Below, in pieces: positions 16,547-24,607 of a DNA stretch of 64,000 bases. The notes under the pieces are model-generated. The model worked only from the letters and a program-made list of their open reading frames with translations, was not told the DNA's origin and made no database searches. The position numbers and the translations under genes were made by a program. The stretch is taken from contig NZ_LOCQ01000049.1 in assembly GCF_001677885.1 (NCBI RefSeq), positions 105,557-169,556 on the forward strand. The letters are read 5' to 3'. The stretch is from Janthinobacterium psychrotolerans. GTDB lineage: Bacteria > Pseudomonadota > Gammaproteobacteria > Burkholderiales > Burkholderiaceae_D. Position 1 is the stretch's first letter, and the number at the start of each line of letters is the position of its first letter.

Positions 16547-16693
16547 ATGCTCTATACAATCGCAGTAGTACTCATCATTCTCTGGCTGCTGGGCCTGGTT
16601 ACTTCCTACACCATTGGCGGCTTCATCCACATTCTGCTGGTCGTGGCAGTGATCATGATCCTGTTGCGTCTGATTAGCGGGCGCGGCCTATAG
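16547..16693 (+). CDS. lmo0937-family mini-membrane protein
   Basis: A 48-residue ORF starting MLYTIAVVLIILWLLGLV, with CGGAGGA seven bases before ATG 16547. It has two hydrophobic helices with TSYTIGGFIH between them and ends in RLISGRG. This is the layout of the lmo0937 family, tiny membrane proteins often seen beside stress genes. Function is unknown. It is the sort of gene that automated calling drops for size. Confidence 0.82.
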   Translation: MLYTIAVVLIILWLLGLVTSYTIGGFIHILLVVAVIMILLRLISGRGL

Positions 16694-16858
16694 AGGCTGC
16701 GGCCGGCTGGTCTTGATGCTGGCGGCGGCGCACGTGCAAACGGGCGCCGTCTTTGCATCTGCGCAGGCACTGGCAAGACCGGCTTTTTTACAGTAACGTG
16801 TGCGGGTAATCCCCCGGGTATGTCCATAACAACATCAAGCAACACAAGGAGAAACTCC

Positions 16859-17539
16859 ATGAATCCATTCAAAACCGGCCCTGGCGCCAAGTCCGTGATC
16901 GCCATGCTGGCCCTGACGGTCGCCGTTTCCGGCTGTGCCGACATGTCATCCACGCAACGCGGCACCGCCACTGGCGCCGGCATCGGCGCCGGCCTGGGCG
17001 CTCTGATCGGCGGCACCACCGGTGGCGGCAGCAGCGGCCGTACGGCTGGCGGCGCCCTGCTGGGCGCGGCTGCAGGCGCCGTAGTCGGCAATATCTGGTC
17101 GAACCGCATGGAAAACCAGAAACGCACGATGGAACAAGCCACCCAGGGCACCGGCGTGCAAGTGACGCAGACGGCGGACAACCGCCTGAAAATGGAAATT
17201 CCAAGCGACATCTCGTTCGACACCAACCGCGCCGATATCAAGGGCAACTTCCGCCCCATCCTCGACCGCTTTGCCGCCACCCTGAACGAGAACCCGAGCA
17301 CTACCGTGAGCATCATCGGCCACACGGACAGCACCGGCAGCGCCTCGATCAACGAGCCGCTGTCGGTCGAACGCGCCGCCCACACGCGTGACTACCTGGC
17401 CATGCGCGGCGTCTCGCCGACCCGCATCGTGGTCGAAGGCCGCGGCGCACGTGAGCCGATCGCATCGAACGCCGACAACAGCGGCCGCGCCCGCAATCGT
17501 CGCGTGGAAATTTATGTGGCTGAACTGGCGCCACGTTAA
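16859..17539 (+). CDS. OmpA-domain lipoprotein with glycine zipper (YiaD-like)
   Basis: A 226-residue protein. ATG 16859 follows AAGGAG; the signal peptide ends in the lipobox VSGC (Cys at about 25). A glycine zipper (about 38-75) is followed by an OmpA peptidoglycan-binding domain (about 110-222: ISFDTNRADIKGNFRPIL, IGHTDSTGSASIN, NRRVEIYV). The layout is that of YiaD/Pal-like lipoproteins that link the outer membrane to peptidoglycan. It combines the two modules, zipper and OmpA, that recur through the island. No Crp/Fnr-type palindrome was found just upstream. Confidence 0.9.
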   Translation: MNPFKTGPGAKSVIAMLALTVAVSGCADMSSTQRGTATGAGIGAGLGALIGGTTGGGSSGRTAGGALLGAAAGAVVGNIWSNRMENQKRTMEQATQGTGVQVTQTADNRLKMEIPSDISFDTNRADIKGNFRPILDRFAATLNENPSTTVSIIGHTDSTGSASINEPLSVERAAHTRDYLAMRGVSPTRIVVEGRGAREPIASNADNSGRARNRRVEIYVAELAPR

Positions 17540-17556
17540 TTTCCCGCAGCACCAAT

Positions 17557-17597
17557 AAAAACAGCCGGACCATCCACATGGCCCGGCTGTTTTTTTA
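17557..17597. terminator. Terminator between convergent OmpA and M16 genes
   Basis: AAAACAGCCGG pairs with CCGGCTGTTT around a loop of about a dozen bases, with T-rich and A-rich flanks so that it can act on both strands. Confidence 0.85.
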
Positions 17598-17608
17598 CGT
17601 GCAACGGT

Positions 17609-20437
17609 TTATTTCGCGGTCGCCGCCTTCGCGCCGGACTCTTTCGCCACCTTGGCAAAATCGCCCGCCGTCACCACCGACACCGCTTCCGGCTTCAGGT
17701 AGTCGCGCAGCGCCTGGTTCACCTGCGCCACGGTGAGCGACGCCACTTTCGCTTCCAGGTTCTTGTCGTAGGCCATGGTACGCCCGTCCGACAGATAGCT
17801 GGCCAGTTCGCGCGCCAGCGGACCGTCCTGGGTGCGGCCGACTTCCTGCGATTGCAGCCAGCCTTTTTTCGCTTCCGCCAGCTCCGCTTCCGTAAAACCG
17901 TCGGCCAGCACCTTGGTGATTTCCTCGCGCAGCGCCGCTGCCACCTTGACGGCGTTTTGCGGTGCGCTGATGGCGTAGGCCATCCAGTAGCCGGCTGGCT
18001 CATGCACCGGCACGCTCAGCTGCGAACCGACACCGTACGACAGGCCCTCCTTCTGGCGGATGCGGTCGGCCAGGCGGCTGCGCAGCGCGCCACCACCGAA
18101 CATGTGATTGGCGATCACCAGCGCAGGATAAGCGGCGGCGTCATCTTTCAACGGCACCGGCGCGACGGCGAACAGCACGCTGTTGGCCTTGTCCGGCGTT
18201 TCCAGGCTGATCTTTTCGCCACTGACGGGCTTGACGGCATCGGCAATGCGCACATACGGCTGCGCCGCTTTCCAGTTGCCGTACAGCTTGGCCAACTGCG
18301 CTTGCAAGGCCGGCGCGTCGAAGTCGCCGACGGCGGCCACGGTGGCGCTGGAGGCGCCATAGTAGCCGGCATGGAAGGCCCTCACATCGGCCACGCTGAC
18401 GCTTTTCAAGGCGGCCAGTTCAAGCGGCAGCGGATCGACATGGCGGACGTGGCCGGCTGGCGTGGCGTCGATCAGGCGGCGCAAGGCATTCACGGCCAGC
18501 GGCTGCGGCTCGGGCATCTCCTGCTCGGCACGGCCGACGCGCTCGCGCTGCAGTTCCATGAATTCGGTTTCCGAGAGGGCCGGTTTTTGCAGCACTTGCG
18601 CCAGCAGGTCCATCGCGGCCGGCAGGTTTTCGCGCTTGCCCATCAGGAATGCCGTCACGCCTTCGGCGTTGCCACTGACATTGAACTGCATGCCCAGCTG
18701 GTCGAACTTGTCCTTCACTTCCTGGCGCGTCAGCTTGTCGGTGCCGCGCAACAGCAGATTGGCCGTGTAGCCGCCCACGGCCGACTTGCCGGCCAGGCTG
18801 TCGGCACTGCCCAGCTTCAATTTCAGCGCCACACTGACCGTGCCACCCTTGGTTTTTTTCGGCAGCAAGGCGCCCTTCATGCCATTGGGCAAAGTAAAGC
18901 GCTGCGTGCGCGCTTCGATATTGTCGGGGCTCGGATCGAACACCTCGCCTTGCGCCACCACCGCGCGGCCGGTATAGCCGGCCAGCTGCGGCGCCACGTC
19001 GGCATACGCCGGCACTGTGGTGCGGTCGGGCGTGTCGGTGGGAATGAAGCGGCCTACGGTGCGGTTCGAGCTCTTCAGGTATTTTTCAGCGGCCGCCTGC
19101 ACTTGCGCCGTGGTGACCTTGTCGAGCTGGTCGCGCTGCAGGAAGAACAGGCGCCAGTCGCCCGCGGCCAGCGATTCGGTCAGCGCGATGGTCAGCCGGG
19201 CCGTGTCCGACGAGGCCAGTTCGATCTGCTTGGCCAGGTTCTGCTTGGCGCGCGCCACTTCGGCGTCCGTCAGTGGCTGCGATTTGAGGCCTTCGAGCAC
19301 ATTGAGCATGGCCGCCTGCGCCGCATCCAGGTCGCCGTCCTTCGGTACTACGGCACCGAACAGGTTGTAGCCGGGCTCCAGGGTGCTGAAGGAATTGTTG
19401 ATGATCTTGCTGGCCAGCCTGGTTTCCACCAGGGCCTTGTGCAGGCGGCCCGCCGGCGCGCTGCCCAGTACCTCGCCCAGCACGTCGGTGGCGACCGACT
19501 CCGGATTGCCGGCCGGCGCCACGTGGTAGCCCACGCCCACCAGTTGCGTGCCACCGCTGCGGCGCACCGTCACCGAGCGCTCGCCATCCTGCACCGGCTC
19601 GGCCGTGTAGGTCGGTTCGATCACGCGCGCCGGTTTCGGAATCTTGCCGAACAGCTCGTTGATCTGTTTCAGGACCCTGGCTTCATCGAAGCGGCCGGCC
19701 ACCATCAGCACGGCGTTATCGGGCTGGTAGTACTTGTGATAAAAAGCACGCAGGCGCGCAATATTGACCTGCTCGATATCGGAACGCGCACCGATGGTCG
19801 ATTTGCCGTAGTTGTGCCAGTCAAAGGCGACCGCCTGGATGCGCTCGCTGGTCACGCGCAGCGGATTGCTCTCGCCCATCTCGAACTCGTTGCGCACCAC
19901 CGTCATTTCACCCTTGCCGGTCGTCGGATTCCACAGGTCGTTCTGGTCGATGGCGGCGTTGACCATGCGGTCCGCTTCCAGCGCCAGCATCTGGCGCAGG
20001 TTGTCGTCGTTGGCCGGGAAGGTCGCGTAGTAATTGGTGCGGTCGAACCAGGTGGTGCCGTTGAACTGGGCGCCGGTCGAGTTGAGGATCTCAACCGGGG
20101 TCTTGCTGCCTTTCTTGATGCCGAAGTGGGCGCTGGGCTTGAACAGCAGGTGTTCCAGCAAGTGGGCCATGCCGGTCTCGCCATAGTTCTCATGGCGCGA
20201 GCCGACCAGGTAGACGATATTGGTGGTCAGGGTGGGTTTGCTGGCATCAGGAAACAGCAGCACGCGCAAGCCGTTGGCCAGCTTGTATTCGGTAATGCCT
20301 TCGACCGACGTGACCTTGACGGTGGCCGCCGACGCACCGGCTTTCTGGGTTTTCGCGGCGGGCACGGGCGTGGCGGCCAGCACGAAGGATGGCGACAAAA
20401 TGCCGGCGGCAAGCAAGAGAGCGGTTATTGGTTTCAA
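17609..20437 (-). CDS. M16 family zinc metallopeptidase, double domain
   Basis: A 942-residue periplasmic protease with a signal peptide (about 1-21). The inverted zinc motif HLLEH is at residues 92-96, with a third Glu ligand in RNEFEMGES some 75 residues on. The C-terminal half repeats the M16 fold without an HxxEH, as in pitrilysin-type enzymes fused in one chain. The length suits the insulinase/pitrilysin class. It would degrade peptides in the periplasm. A long open frame on the other strand here (17852-20905) is a codon-bias shadow. It stands alone between a terminator and a divergent small gene. Confidence 0.9.
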   Translation of the reverse strand: MKPITALLLAAGILSPSFVLAATPVPAAKTQKAGASAATVKVTSVEGITEYKLANGLRVLLFPDASKPTLTTNIVYLVGSRHENYGETGMAHLLEHLLFKPSAHFGIKKGSKTPVEILNSTGAQFNGTTWFDRTNYYATFPANDDNLRQMLALEADRMVNAAIDQNDLWNPTTGKGEMTVVRNEFEMGESNPLRVTSERIQAVAFDWHNYGKSTIGARSDIEQVNIARLRAFYHKYYQPDNAVLMVAGRFDEARVLKQINELFGKIPKPARVIEPTYTAEPVQDGERSVTVRRSGGTQLVGVGYHVAPAGNPESVATDVLGEVLGSAPAGRLHKALVETRLASKIINNSFSTLEPGYNLFGAVVPKDGDLDAAQAAMLNVLEGLKSQPLTDAEVARAKQNLAKQIELASSDTARLTIALTESLAAGDWRLFFLQRDQLDKVTTAQVQAAAEKYLKSSNRTVGRFIPTDTPDRTTVPAYADVAPQLAGYTGRAVVAQGEVFDPSPDNIEARTQRFTLPNGMKGALLPKKTKGGTVSVALKLKLGSADSLAGKSAVGGYTANLLLRGTDKLTRQEVKDKFDQLGMQFNVSGNAEGVTAFLMGKRENLPAAMDLLAQVLQKPALSETEFMELQRERVGRAEQEMPEPQPLAVNALRRLIDATPAGHVRHVDPLPLELAALKSVSVADVRAFHAGYYGASSATVAAVGDFDAPALQAQLAKLYGNWKAAQPYVRIADAVKPVSGEKISLETPDKANSVLFAVAPVPLKDDAAAYPALVIANHMFGGGALRSRLADRIRQKEGLSYGVGSQLSVPVHEPAGYWMAYAISAPQNAVKVAAALREEITKVLADGFTEAELAEAKKGWLQSQEVGRTQDGPLARELASYLSDGRTMAYDKNLEAKVASLTVAQVNQALRDYLKPEAVSVVTAGDFAKVAKESGAKAATAK

Positions 20438-20581
20438 AGCGTGGTCCTGGTAACACTGCGTTATAAGAAATTGTTACTAAAACGCAATTTACGACAAACT
20501 TATCAATTCCGCAAGCCACTGGTCACGGACCGGTCATCATCGCGTGCTATACTTGATCGCTCCAGAACTATCTGCCTGTAT

Positions 20582-20905
20582 ATGAGACGAGCTCTCGTCC
20601 TGCTCTGCCTTTTTGTTTTCATCGCTTTGCCCCAGGCGTTTGCCAGCATGGCGTACGCCAGCCCTTCCCCATTCCAGCACGCGGCCAGCGCCGGTTGCCC
20701 TGACGCGCACGCACATGCCGATTCCGTCTCCGGCGCCGCCAGCGACAGCTGCGACGCCGAAGAATGCGACAACGACCCCATCACCCTGTATCCCGCATTT
20801 CGCCAGGCGGTTCCTTTTTGCGCCATCATCTGGCAGGCGGGACCCGGCGCACTTGCCGAAGCGGACGTGTGGCAGGCCATGCGCCCGCCACGCGTTCGCA
20901 GCTGA
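20582..20905 (+). CDS. Small secreted Cys/His-containing protein
   Basis: A 107-residue ORF with a convincing signal peptide (MRRALVLLCLFVFIALPQAF, then ASMAYA). The mature part has His/Asp/Cys-rich segments (CPDAHAHADS, DSCDAEECDNDP), which could bind metal or form disulphides. No family is recognised and no strong ribosome site is seen. It lies 77 bases before the TerC-CBS gene, so it may be a leader gene of that unit. Existence is likely but not certain. Confidence 0.55.
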   Translation: MRRALVLLCLFVFIALPQAFASMAYASPSPFQHAASAGCPDAHAHADSVSGAASDSCDAEECDNDPITLYPAFRQAVPFCAIIWQAGPGALAEADVWQAMRPPRVRS

Positions 20906-20982
20906 AGCATCGATCACCGTGATGCCCGGGGTTGTGCCGCCGGGCAAGCTTGAAACTTTTTGACTTTACAAGGTAAACCACA

Positions 20983-22530
20983 ATGGAATGGTTATTTGAC
21001 CCGACAATCTGGGTCGGCCTGCTGACGCTGGTCGTACTGGAAATCGTGCTGGGTATCGACAACCTGATTTTTATCGCCATCCTGGCCGAAAAGCTGCCAC
21101 CGCACCAGCGCGACAAGGCGCGCGTGCTGGGCCTGACCCTGGCCCTGGTCATGCGCCTGGGCCTGCTGTCGCTGATCTCCTGGCTGGTGACGCTGACCGC
21201 GCCGCTGTTTTCGGTCTGGCAATTTACTTTTTCGGGACGCGACCTGATCTTGCTGGTCGGCGGCCTGTTCCTGCTGTTCAAGGCCACCACCGAGCTGCAT
21301 GAGCGCCTCGAAGGCGTGACGCACGCGGCCACCGGCTCCAAGGTCTACGCGGGCTTCGGCCTGGTGGTGGCGCAGATCGTCGTGCTCGACGCCGTGTTCT
21401 CGCTCGACGCGGTGATCACGGCGGTCGGCATGGTCGACGAACTGGGCGTGATGATGGCCGCTGTCATCATTTCCATCGGCGTGATGATGCTGGCCTCGAA
21501 ATCGCTGACGCGTTTTGTCAATGCGCATCCGACCGTGGTGGTGCTGTGCCTGAGCTTTTTGCTGATGATCGGCCTGTCGCTGATCGCCGAAGGCCTGGGC
21601 TTCCATATCCCGAAAGGCTATCTGTACGCGGCCATCGGTTTCTCGGTGGTGATCGAGTTCTTCAACCAGCTGGCACGCCGCAATTTCCTGAAATTGCAAT
21701 CGACCACGCCGCTGCGCGACCGCACCGCGCAAGCCGTGCTGAGCCTGTTGGGTGGCCGCAAGGGCCGCGAGGCGGTTCAAGAAGATGAAGTCCAGGAAAC
21801 CCCTGACATCTCGGCGTTTGGCGTCGAAGAGCGCAATATGGTCAGCGGCGTGCTGACCCTGGGCGAACGCTCGATCCGCTCGGTGATGACGCCACGCGGC
21901 GACGTGTCGTGGGTCAATCTGAACGACAGCAGCGAGAAGATGTTGAAATTGCTGCGCGACACGCCGCACAGCATGATCCCGGTCTGTAACGACGATCTCG
22001 ACAATGTGGTGGGCCTGGCGCGCAGCAAGGACCTGATCGAAGACCTGGTTTCGCACGGCAAGATCGATCCGGCCAATATGCGCGAAGCGATCGTGGTGCC
22101 GGAAGCGGCCGGCGTGCTCAAGGCGATGGAAACCCTGAAACGCTCGCGCGGCCAGCTGGTGCTGGTGGTCGACGAGTTCGGCACCGTGCAGGGCGTGCTC
22201 ACGCCGATCGACATTCTCGAAGCGATCGCCGGCGAGTTTCCCGACGAGGACGAACAGCCCGATGTGGAAGTGCTGGGTCCGGGCCACTGGCGCATCGATG
22301 GCGCCACCGACCTGCATTATCTGGAGCAAGTGTTCGATACCGAAACCCTGGTCAGCGAAGACGGCGAATACAATTCGCTGGCCGGCTTTTTGCTGGCGCA
22401 TTTCGAGAACATGCCGGCCGTCGGCGAAGTGCTGGAACTGAACGATTTGCGCTACGAAATCGTCGAAGCGGACGAGCGCCGCATCGCCTGCATCGACGTG
22501 CGCCGCATCGAGCCCGATCACAGTCTGTAA
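20983..22530 (+). CDS. TerC-family membrane protein with CBS and CorC/HlyC domains
   Basis: A 515-residue protein. The N-terminal TerC part (about 1-240) has seven or so helices and the family motifs [20 protein letters not shown] and [16 protein letters not shown]. Paired CBS domains (about 290-420: [27 protein letters not shown]) and a CorC/HlyC domain (about 430-510) follow. This is the YoaE/YegH architecture. TerC proteins are implicated in metal handling, notably Mn2+ export at exoenzyme-loading sites; the CBS part likely senses nucleotide or Mg2+. A second, CBS-free TerC gene is at 40804-41766. Confidence 0.92.
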   Translation: MEWLFDPTIWVGLLTLVVLEIVLGIDNLIFIAILAEKLPPHQRDKARVLGLTLALVMRLGLLSLISWLVTLTAPLFSVWQFTFSGRDLILLVGGLFLLFKATTELHERLEGVTHAATGSKVYAGFGLVVAQIVVLDAVFSLDAVITAVGMVDELGVMMAAVIISIGVMMLASKSLTRFVNAHPTVVVLCLSFLLMIGLSLIAEGLGFHIPKGYLYAAIGFSVVIEFFNQLARRNFLKLQSTTPLRDRTAQAVLSLLGGRKGREAVQEDEVQETPDISAFGVEERNMVSGVLTLGERSIRSVMTPRGDVSWVNLNDSSEKMLKLLRDTPHSMIPVCNDDLDNVVGLARSKDLIEDLVSHGKIDPANMREAIVVPEAAGVLKAMETLKRSRGQLVLVVDEFGTVQGVLTPIDILEAIAGEFPDEDEQPDVEVLGPGHWRIDGATDLHYLEQVFDTETLVSEDGEYNSLAGFLLAHFENMPAVGEVLELNDLRYEIVEADERRIACIDVRRIEPDHSL

Positions 22531-22610
22531 TCACAGTTTGTAACAACCGGGCAAGCGTGCGCCGCCTGCCTTCGCGTATGCTGGGGTCTGCCTTTTCCGG
22601 AGACCCCGCC

Positions 22611-23192
22611 ATGCATCGCACTCTTTCCCGCCTCACCGTTCTCGCCTGCGCGGCCCTGGTTTGCCAGGTTCCAGCACACGCCAAGGACGCCCCGCCCCCG
22701 ATCAAGCCCGGCCTGTGGCAAATCGACAGCAAGATGGCCTCGCCCGACGTCGCCACCGACAGCGCCATGAACATGGTGCTGCAGCAGCTGGGCAATTTGC
22801 CGCCCGACCAGCGCAAGCAGCTCGAAGCGATGGCCGCCAGCCGCGGCATGGCCATGCCCACCGTCGGCGCCGATGGCGCGGTGCGCGTGACGGCCTGCGT
22901 GACACCCGAGATGGCGGCGCGCCAGCAGATTCCCACCGGCCAGCCGGGCGACTGCAGGTCAAACAATGTGGCCGTTCCCGGCGGCATGAACGTGTCGTTT
23001 ACTTGCGAGTCTCCGAAGTCCAGCGGCACCGGCAAGGTGAGCTTCCAGGGCGACCAGGCATTTACCATGCAGTTGAATGCGACCACCAGCGCGCGCGGCA
23101 CCCAAGAACAGGTCAATGTTTCCAGCAGCGGCAAGTGGCTGGGCGCGACTTGCCCGGCTTCCGCAACCTCGCCGGCGGCTCAGAAACCGTGA
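22611..23192 (+). CDS. DUF3617 secreted protein
   Basis: A 193-residue protein. ATG 22611 was chosen for the signal peptide (about 1-24, ending in AHA) and GGAG upstream. The mature start PPPIKPGLWQIDSKM is the typical DUF3617 opening, and the last part (FTCESPKSSGTGKVSF, WLGATCP) fits the family. Members are periplasmic proteins of unknown function. The stop overlaps the convergent porin gene by 13 bases. Confidence 0.82.
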   Translation: MHRTLSRLTVLACAALVCQVPAHAKDAPPPIKPGLWQIDSKMASPDVATDSAMNMVLQQLGNLPPDQRKQLEAMAASRGMAMPTVGADGAVRVTACVTPEMAARQQIPTGQPGDCRSNNVAVPGGMNVSFTCESPKSSGTGKVSFQGDQAFTMQLNATTSARGTQEQVNVSSSGKWLGATCPASATSPAAQKP

Positions 23193-24295
23193 CGGAAACC
23201 GAGGTTGAAGGCGGCGTCGCCACGGCCGCCGTCGCTGGCGTTGCCCACCGTATAGCGCGCGCCGTTCTTGTTGTGGATTTTCGCGTAGGACGCATAGAAG
23301 TCGCTGCGTTTTGACAGCGCATAGGTGACGCCCAGCGCGATCTGGCTGGCGTCGCGGTTGGACAGATCGCGGTCATCCTTGCGCACATACGAGGCGAGCA
23401 CATTGAAGCCATGCACCGGCACCGACACGCCGAGCAGGGTGTCGCGGCTGTCCGACGACGACATCGACAGCGCCAGCGAGCTGTAGGCGTTGCTCGGGTC
23501 CCAGGGCGAGCTGCCATAGCCCTTGTTCATGCCGACCGCGGCAAACGCCGTGGCCAGGCCCAGGTCGAGGTTGGCCGCCACCAGGGTGTTGCGCGCCGAC
23601 ATGTCAATCGCCGGCACCGTGCCCGCCGCCTGGATGAAGTTGTTCTTGCGCTGGTGCGACACACTGACATTGACGGCGCCGGCCGAATAGCCGAGCGTGG
23701 CGCCATAGGCACGGTTCTGCGCGCGGCTGTAAGGCGATTCGCCAAAGCTGTAGATGGCGGCGGCGCTGACGCCGCGCAAGGCGGGCGAGGCGTATTTGAC
23801 GGTGTTGTCGTAACGCTTCGCGCCATAACCGGCCAGGTTGCCGGCGCTGCCGGCCATGCCGCCCTTGAACGGGTCGGCCACATCGGCGAGCGCGGCGTAT
23901 TGCAGGTTGTACTGGCGGCCCAGGGTCAGCGCGCCGAGCCGGCTGTCGAGACCCACATAGGCCTGGCGGCCGAACAGGCGGCCGTCCTCGGACTGGCCCG
24001 TATCGTTCTGCACACCGGCTTCCAGCGTGTAGACGGCGGCCACGTCATTGCCCAGCGCTTCGCGGCCCTGTACCCCCAGACGCGAGCCGGAGGCGACGCC
24101 GCCGGAGACCTTGTTAGCGCCGCAATTGAGCGCGCAACCGCGCTCGGCCACCACGCCAGCGTCGAGCACGCCATACACGGTGGCGCCGCTGCCGGTGGCA
24201 TTGCCAGGCGCACTGCTGGTTTCGGCCTGCGCGCACAGCGCAAACGGGCCTATCCCTATTCCCATCACCACTAGCGCAAGGTACGAGGTCTTCAT
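23180..24295 (-). CDS. Gram-negative general porin
   Basis: A 371-residue outer-membrane beta-barrel. A signal peptide ends near AQA (about 24). The first strand, ATVYGVLDAGV, and the repeated GSRLGVQGREALGNDVAAVY and LGRQYNLQY patterns are typical of betaproteobacterial 16-strand porins. The chain ends in Phe (GFRHGF), the signal recognised by BamA. One Cys pair (CALNC, about 54-58) in an early loop is a little unusual. The promoter region shares a 312-base gap with the PF10136 gene at 24608. Confidence 0.9.
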   Translation of the reverse strand: MKTSYLALVVMGIGIGPFALCAQAETSSAPGNATGSGATVYGVLDAGVVAERGCALNCGANKVSGGVASGSRLGVQGREALGNDVAAVYTLEAGVQNDTGQSEDGRLFGRQAYVGLDSRLGALTLGRQYNLQYAALADVADPFKGGMAGSAGNLAGYGAKRYDNTVKYASPALRGVSAAAIYSFGESPYSRAQNRAYGATLGYSAGAVNVSVSHQRKNNFIQAAGTVPAIDMSARNTLVAANLDLGLATAFAAVGMNKGYGSSPWDPSNAYSSLALSMSSSDSRDTLLGVSVPVHGFNVLASYVRKDDRDLSNRDASQIALGVTYALSKRSDFYASYAKIHNKNGARYTVGNASDGGRGDAAFNLGFRHGF

Positions 24296-24527
24296 GATAA
24301 CTATCTCGGTAATGTCAGGTAAAGTTGCCGGTACCGATCAGGACACGCGCAGTTGTGCCTGACCCACTATTACCTTATCCCCGTCTTTGCGCAAGCGATC
24401 TGTGCGATGTACAACAGAAAGCAAATGCTCGGCGTCGCCAACTGGCAACAAACCTCGCAATTGCTTTATATCAACGCTGATTGCAAAACAACAAACGTCT
24501 GTTTCTGTCCGGTTCGCCAGTCTTTGC

Positions 24528-24570
24528 GTTCGCTGCCGCACGTTGCATGATCTTGCGCAGAAGGTACACT
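24528..24570 (+). promoter_or_regulatory. Crp/Fnr-type palindrome and -10 box before the PF10136 gene
   Basis: GTTCGCTGCCGCAC (24528-24541) is followed after 23 bases by TACACT (24565-24570). It is one base off the usual spacing but close to the start at 24608. The rest of the 24296-24607 gap shows no gene. Confidence 0.5.
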
Positions 24571-24607
24571 ACGGGTTTTACCGACAGCGGCCCGCCCGTT
24601 TTTCTGC

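Noticed and set aside
17852..20905. A 1017-codon open frame on the plus strand
   Set aside because: It is opposite the M16 protease, which has clear motifs, and the translation is low-complexity Arg/His/Gln-rich. It is a codon-bias shadow; only its last 107 codons may be a real gene.
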